Shown: positions 59,674-64,000 of the stretch, piece after piece
Position numbering within the stretch: the first letter of the stretch is position 1
How the letters are laid out: each line of letters begins with the position of its first letter
From: Heloderma charlesbogerti
Taxonomy: Eukaryota; Chordata; Lepidosauria; Squamata; Helodermatidae
Length of the DNA: 64,000 nucleotides
NCBI GenBank assembly: GCA_026122225.1
Contig: JANEZZ010002708.1
Location: 1-64,000 of the forward strand
Direction of reading: 5' to 3'
Made by a program: the position numbers and the translations under genes
Notes under the pieces: generated by a model
Told to the model about the DNA's origin: nothing
Database searches by the model: none
What the model saw: only the letters and a program-made list of their open reading frames with translations

Positions 59674-59725
<52 letters not shown>

Positions 59726-60484
59726 GAAAAAAAGAAATTTATCCTGGATCTACTTCATAAATGCAGAGCACTTTGCTTGTTCAATGGCCCGGCAAACGTT
59801 CCAGGAAATGTTGCAATCCATGTTATGAGTGGAAGAATTTTTTCCCAGGAGAAAAAAAAATAAAGTTGAATAAGGAAAAGACACCAGATGTTAATGATGT
59901 TGTTGGTTAGAGAAGCATGCAAGCGTGTCGCTGGGAGCACACTACACCTTCCTGTGTGAGGAGGAGGGAGGGGGGTACCTTGAAGGCGTCTAAATTTGCT
60001 CTGCTTCTAAAAGGAGACTTTTTTTGACACAGAGAAGTCCACTGAAATCACAAACAGACAGAAGTAAAAGGCAGAAAGTGAGACACGGACCAAGCTGAGG
60101 AGACTCTGCAAGAGATATAGGCAACATTTGGGGGAAAGGGGCAGGAAAGAAACCACATATGAGAAATTCGACGAATAACATAAATAAAGTACGAGAGAGA
60201 GAGAGAGAAAACAATGAGAGGGGTCAGCAGGAGGCAGCACAGTTTAGAAAAAAAATAGAACTCTGAAAGTAAACTAGCAGGGTTGTGTGTTTGACTACGC
60301 CATCCCCCCCCCCCCGCGCCCCTGGTCTGCAGAACAGGCAGCATTCAGCTTTTTGAGAATCACAATTCGGGGGGGGGGCATTATAGCACATTTCTAGCCC
60401 TTATTGTGGAAGAGATGACCTGAGAATTTGTGGGCAATGCCTGATTACATCTCAGAAGCCCAAGGAATTGTTGAAGATGATTAC
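59001..60484 (-). other. PLCH2: PLCH2 intron sequence
   Basis: It contains a (TA)n run and a GA run (60190-60210). No exon recognised. Confidence 0.5.
59676..59722. repeat. (TA)n microsatellite
   Basis: About 23 uninterrupted TA units. Confidence 0.95.
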
Positions 60485-60690
60485 TCATAGAATCATAGGC
60501 TGGGAAGGGGCCTACAAGACCATCGAGTCTGACCCCTGCTCAATGCAGGAAGCCCGATTCCCAGGTGGTCTCCCATCCAAGTACTAACCAGGGCTGACCC
60601 TGCTTAGCTTCTGAGATCGGACGAGATCGGGCACATCCAGCCCTTTGCTCGTCACTCAGGCCCTTCCACTATGGCCAACAGAAGCAGAAC
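60485..60690 (-). mobile_element. 5S-rRNA-derived SINE with a CR1-type 3' tail, copy 2
   Basis: On the minus strand: a head starting 'ttggccatagtgg', then 5S-like 'gcccgatctcgtccgatctc', 'agaagctaagcagggtcag' and 'ttagtacttggatgggagac', then the CR1-like 'tcgatggtcttgtaggcccc' ending 'cctatgattctatga'. About 30 bases between the head and the 5S core do not match 5S rRNA. Better preserved than the copy at 3909. Confidence 0.82.
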
Positions 60691-60699
60691 AGGGCAGAC

Positions 60700-60752
60700 A
60701 CATACACAGAGAGAGAGACAGAGAGACAGAGAGAGAGAGACACAGAGAGGCA
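60700..60752. repeat. (GA)n-rich stretch
   Basis: Interrupted 'gagagagaca' units. Confidence 0.85.
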
Positions 60753-61056
60753 GAGTATATTATGCAAAGTAAGAGGCATTGTGCAATCTGGTTTGATTTG
60801 CATGATTTATACTGAATGCAGAATGCCACTGTTCATATTCACAGGCCTGGTGCTAATGAAACTGAGTTTCACAAGCATTACAGAGAACACAGTGGTTAAT
60901 CTGACAGCCTCAGCGCATAACAAATTTTCAGTTTGGAAATGGTCCAGTCCTTAAACACAGGAAGCAATCATGACAAAGAGGGTATCTAGGAAAACGTGCA
61001 CCACAGCCTATAGGGAAGAGCTCAGCTTTGTTGGGGTGGTACTTTAGACACCTAGA

Positions 61057-61293
61057 GCTAGTGGCTAGAATGCTGGACTGGGAGTCGGGAGATCCGGGTT
61101 CTAGTCCCCACTCAGCCATGGAAGCTCACTGGGTGACTTTGGGCCAGTCACAAACTCTCAGCCCAACCTACCTCACAGGGTTGTTGTTGTGAGGATAAAA
61201 TGGAGAGGAGGAGGATAATGTACACTGCTTTGAGTTCCTTGGAGGAAAAAAGGTGGGATATAAATGTAATAAATAAATAAATAAAATAAATAA
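61057..61293 (+). mobile_element. Sauria-type SINE
   Basis: 'tggactgggagtcgggagat', 'ccgggttctagtccccactc', 'cctcacagggttgttgttgt', 'aaaggtgggatataaatgta' and an (aaat)n tail: nearly complete. Confidence 0.9.
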
Positions 61294-61399
61294 ATGCCCT
61301 GGGCTGGGAATGAACTCTCATTATGCTCTAAGATAGGGGTCCCCAATGCAGCACCCATGGGCACCTCCAGTGGCACCCATGAAGGGGTCCCCAATGTGG

Positions 61400-62165
61400 C
61401 ACCTTAAAACTTTTAATATTTTTAAAATCCATGTTTTAATATATGTGCATGGATCTGCATATATCCATAGCAATCAATACATATGAAATGCATATAACTT
61501 TCTAGCAATTATAAATAGGCTTCAACAAAAGCAGACCAAATATCCAAAGACGTATCCATTTGAAGGTGGCATCAATATGCCATCCGTTCAAATACCAAAA
61601 GCGTTGTAAGGTCCTCAATCCATTGCATTATAGGAGATGAGTGTTTATCCTTCCAGTGTTGTAATATCCGTCTTTTAGCTGTCAAAAGGGTATGGAGGAT
61701 CCATTTATGCTGACCAGCCGTTAATTTCCACAAAACAGGTATATAATTTAAACGAAGGTGTACCTCAGTGAATACTAAAGACTGTTCCAGTACAAAATTT
61801 ATGAGTGTAATAACCTCCTCCCCAAAAGAAGCAACTACTGGACATGGTCAAAACATATTAAAAGAAGCATTAGCTGTATTGCACCACCAGCAAATAGCCA
61901 AATTAGATAATCCCTTATTAAAGTGACACTGAGGTGTCCAATAGACACAGTACAAAAGTTCTTTCCGAATTAGACACAGCCTAAGATCCATAGACATCAC
62001 AGGTGGATGCCAAAGTGGTGACCCACTGATCAGGCTTTTTGTGGTGGTGTCCACAGCACGGTCTCAAATTCCCAAATGTGCCCGTGGGTCCAAAAAGCAA
62101 TAGACAGAATAGTTTAAAATCTTTGTTTAGATGGTATACCACACTTCCAACATTGAACATAATTG
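61400..62165 (-). mobile_element. L1-type LINE ORF2 C-terminal fragment
   Basis: The minus strand encodes CVYWTPQCHFNKGLSNLAIC, then CNTANASFNMF and GEEVITLINF, the cysteine-rich C-terminus of L1 ORF2, and further on WKLTAGQHKWILHTLLTAKR. The frame is broken in several places. A SINE lies next to it at 62166. Confidence 0.7.
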
Positions 62166-62405
62166 AGAGCCAGTGTGGTGTAGTGGTTAGAGGGTTGGAC
62201 TGGGAGTCGGGAGATCTGGGTTCTAGCCCCACTCAGCCATGGAAGCTCGCTGGGTGACTTTGGGCCAGTCACAGACTCTCAGCTTAACCAACCTCACGGG
62301 GTTGTTGTGAGGATAAAACAGAGAGGAGGAAGATCATGTAAGCCACCTTGAGTTCCTTGCACAAGGAAAAAAGGCGGGATATAAATGTAATAATAATAAT
62401 AAAAA
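62166..62405 (+). mobile_element. Sauria-type SINE
   Basis: It starts 'gagccagtgtggtgtagtgg', has 'ggactgggagtcgggagatc', 'cctcacggggttgttgtgag' and 'aggcgggatataaatgtaat', and ends in (aat)n. It is nearly complete. Confidence 0.92.
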
Positions 62406-63689
62406 AAAACAAATCATAGTAAATCACAATGACTGTTAGTGCTATTTCTTATGGAGCCAAAATATCACCCCTCCACCCCCATGAAGAAGCTGGACCTTAT
62501 CTGCACATACGGAGGGTCTGTGATTTTGCAAGGGGATTTGGGGAGTTGAGACTATATTATTCGTAAACAAGATAACTGAAGTGATATTATTATCATATAA
62601 TAACAGTAATCATTTTGTTCACGTATACCAGAAGGAGAACTGGTCTCATTTACAATAATCACAGGATGCCTTTCCTTTGCTAAGAATGGGAAAATGTTTT
62701 TTAAAAAACCCTGTTCATAAATGACTGGGAAAACAAACTATGTATGTTTTCAGGAGCAGCTAAACGTACAAGTGAGGTTTGATCTCAACAAGACAGTGTC
62801 TTCCCCCCTCCGCCTAAGTGGTCTACATGTATTCATTACTGGGGAGTGAATCCACATTCATCAAATGATACTCTACATTTATTTAATCATTTGTGATATT
62901 CATGAAGTCAGGATATTTAATGCATTATGAATTGACCTCATTCAGTAACCTTTTTGTAGATTGCATATATTCTTAAACTTCTAATGAAATGTAATGTAAC
63001 TGCCCCAGGTTGGAGGGAAAGCCACATCCACAGAGAATCACACAAAGTTGAAGAATAGCCCAGAAATCCTCCTGTCTCACACAGAAGGCTCAGTGAAGAT
63101 TTTCATAGTTTGGAAACAGCAGGACACTGACTTCGGATCCCACCAGGTCTGGTGCCCAGACTGAGATGGTGCCCGGGTAACCCAGCGTACCCCAGTGGCT
63201 GATGGGAGATTGCACCCAACATGCTTAGGATTGGCAGGAAGGGCATTCACGTCAGAGAGTGTGGCTTCTGGCATGTTTGAGCAGGGCTGGCTCCAACCCA
63301 TGGCAAAGTGCCATCCTATGGGCCCACCTCCCATCCATGGACCTATTCCCAATGCCTACTAAATTACCTTTTTAATTTTATTGAAATTACCTTTGCTGCC
63401 CCCAGAGCAATGCACTGCTGGGAAGGTTCTGCCCACCATCTTGGATTCCCCCCCTCCCCGCAATGCCCAGAAGTCGAGTGATTCTGGAGCACTGTGGGAA
63501 AGAAAACATAGTGGCAGCTATCTCTTTTTTTTCCACCTAAGAAGATCTCATTTGAGGCAAGATTTTCAGAGCTTGGCTTCCTATCCCAAAGTTTGTTTGC
63601 CAGAATTGCCCTGGAAGTTAAATAATTCATTCTTGGATTTTGACCAGTATTTCTGGCTGCACCTCCTAACCCATTTTTATTACCCCTCC
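62406..63689 (-). other. PLCH2: PLCH2 intron sequence
   Basis: AT-rich, no exon or clear repeat recognised. Confidence 0.4.
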
Positions 63690-63915
63690 CTGTCCCCAAA
63701 AGCCATTCGGATCAGGTGTCATCCTAGCTTGAGAGTTCAGAAGGATATCATGATCAATGGCATTGAAAGCCGCTGAGAGGTCCAGCAGAACCAACAGGGG
63801 CCGAGTACCATGTCCAATTCCTGGCATTCATCATCTGCCATGGTGACCATGGCTGTTTCTGGACCAAAACTGGGCCTTGAAGCCAGATTGAAATGGATCT
63901 AGATAATCTAGGCAA
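63690..63915 (-). mobile_element. L2-clade LINE reverse-transcriptase fragment
   Basis: On the minus strand YLDPFQSGFKAQF, then RPLLVLLDLSAAFNAIDHDI, match the reverse-transcriptase core of L2-type ORF2 (DPFQSGF...LLDLSAAFD.VDH). The frame contains stops, so the copy is dead. Confidence 0.7.
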
Positions 63916-64000
63916 TGCAATGCTGGTGGATTTAATGGTGAAGATTTAATGGTGGCAACCCTACCTGGCCTGCAAATAGCAAGATATTTCCCCCCAAATT

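Noticed and set aside
59676..59722. A replication origin or matrix attachment site in the TA run
   Set aside because: A pure (TA)n run is an ordinary microsatellite, and nothing else supports such a role.

Overview
The window is vertebrate nuclear DNA, most likely from a lizard or another squamate reptile. The reasons are short exons with GT-AG borders scattered through long introns, a BovB (RTE) LINE, several Sauria-type tRNA SINEs ending in a BovB-like tail, CR1/L3, L2 and L1 LINE pieces, and many hAT-type non-autonomous DNA elements. There are no bacterial features. Species cannot be fixed from the sequence.

Two genes are recognisable, both on the minus strand. From about 31.0 kb down to 2.4 kb lie eight coding exons of a short ionotropic glutamate receptor of the kainate-binding-protein (KBP) type known from birds, frogs and fish. 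It has a signal peptide and no amino-terminal domain, and its ligand-binding and pore parts follow directly. All splice phases agree, including a 32-bp micro-exon. The last coding exon or exons (end of S2, M4, tail) are not seen and probably lie beyond the left edge. From 54.26 kb down to 47.11 kb are the last two coding exons of PLCH2, phospholipase C eta-2, which encode only its long disordered C-terminal tail. The catalytic exons must lie to the right of the window. The two genes are in tandem, PLCH2 upstream of KBP, about 16 kb apart.

Layout. 0-2.4 kb: no exon found. 2.4-31.0 kb: KBP, with introns full of insertions (a 5S-rRNA/CR1 chimeric SINE, Sauria SINEs, hAT elements at 9.1, 12.2 and 15.8 kb, a 432-bp tandem duplication at 13.0 kb, a decayed BovB at 19.7 kb, and two oppositely oriented 88-bp minisatellite arrays grown from LINE 3' ends at 26.4 and 28.7 kb). 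31-47 kb: intergenic sequence plus the likely PLCH2 3' UTR, with more SINEs, L2 pieces, foldback elements and hAT elements at 38.0, 44.3 and 45.4 kb. 47.1-54.3 kb: PLCH2 tail exons; their intron holds a CR1 nested in a SINE. 54.3-64 kb: PLCH2 intron with a hAT element, a second 5S/CR1 SINE, an L1 fragment interrupted by a SINE, and an L2 reverse-transcriptase fragment.

The most unusual material is (1) the complete-looking KBP exon set, with intact glutamate-contact residues but a degenerate M3 gate motif and leucine at the Q/R site; (2) a set of elements with TAGGGATG-like ends and 8-bp target duplications, some with centres built as a palindrome made of smaller palindromes; (3) the repeated 5S-rRNA/CR1 SINE; (4) the paired inverted minisatellite arrays. 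Calls rest on reading the sequence and remembered family features; no database search was run.
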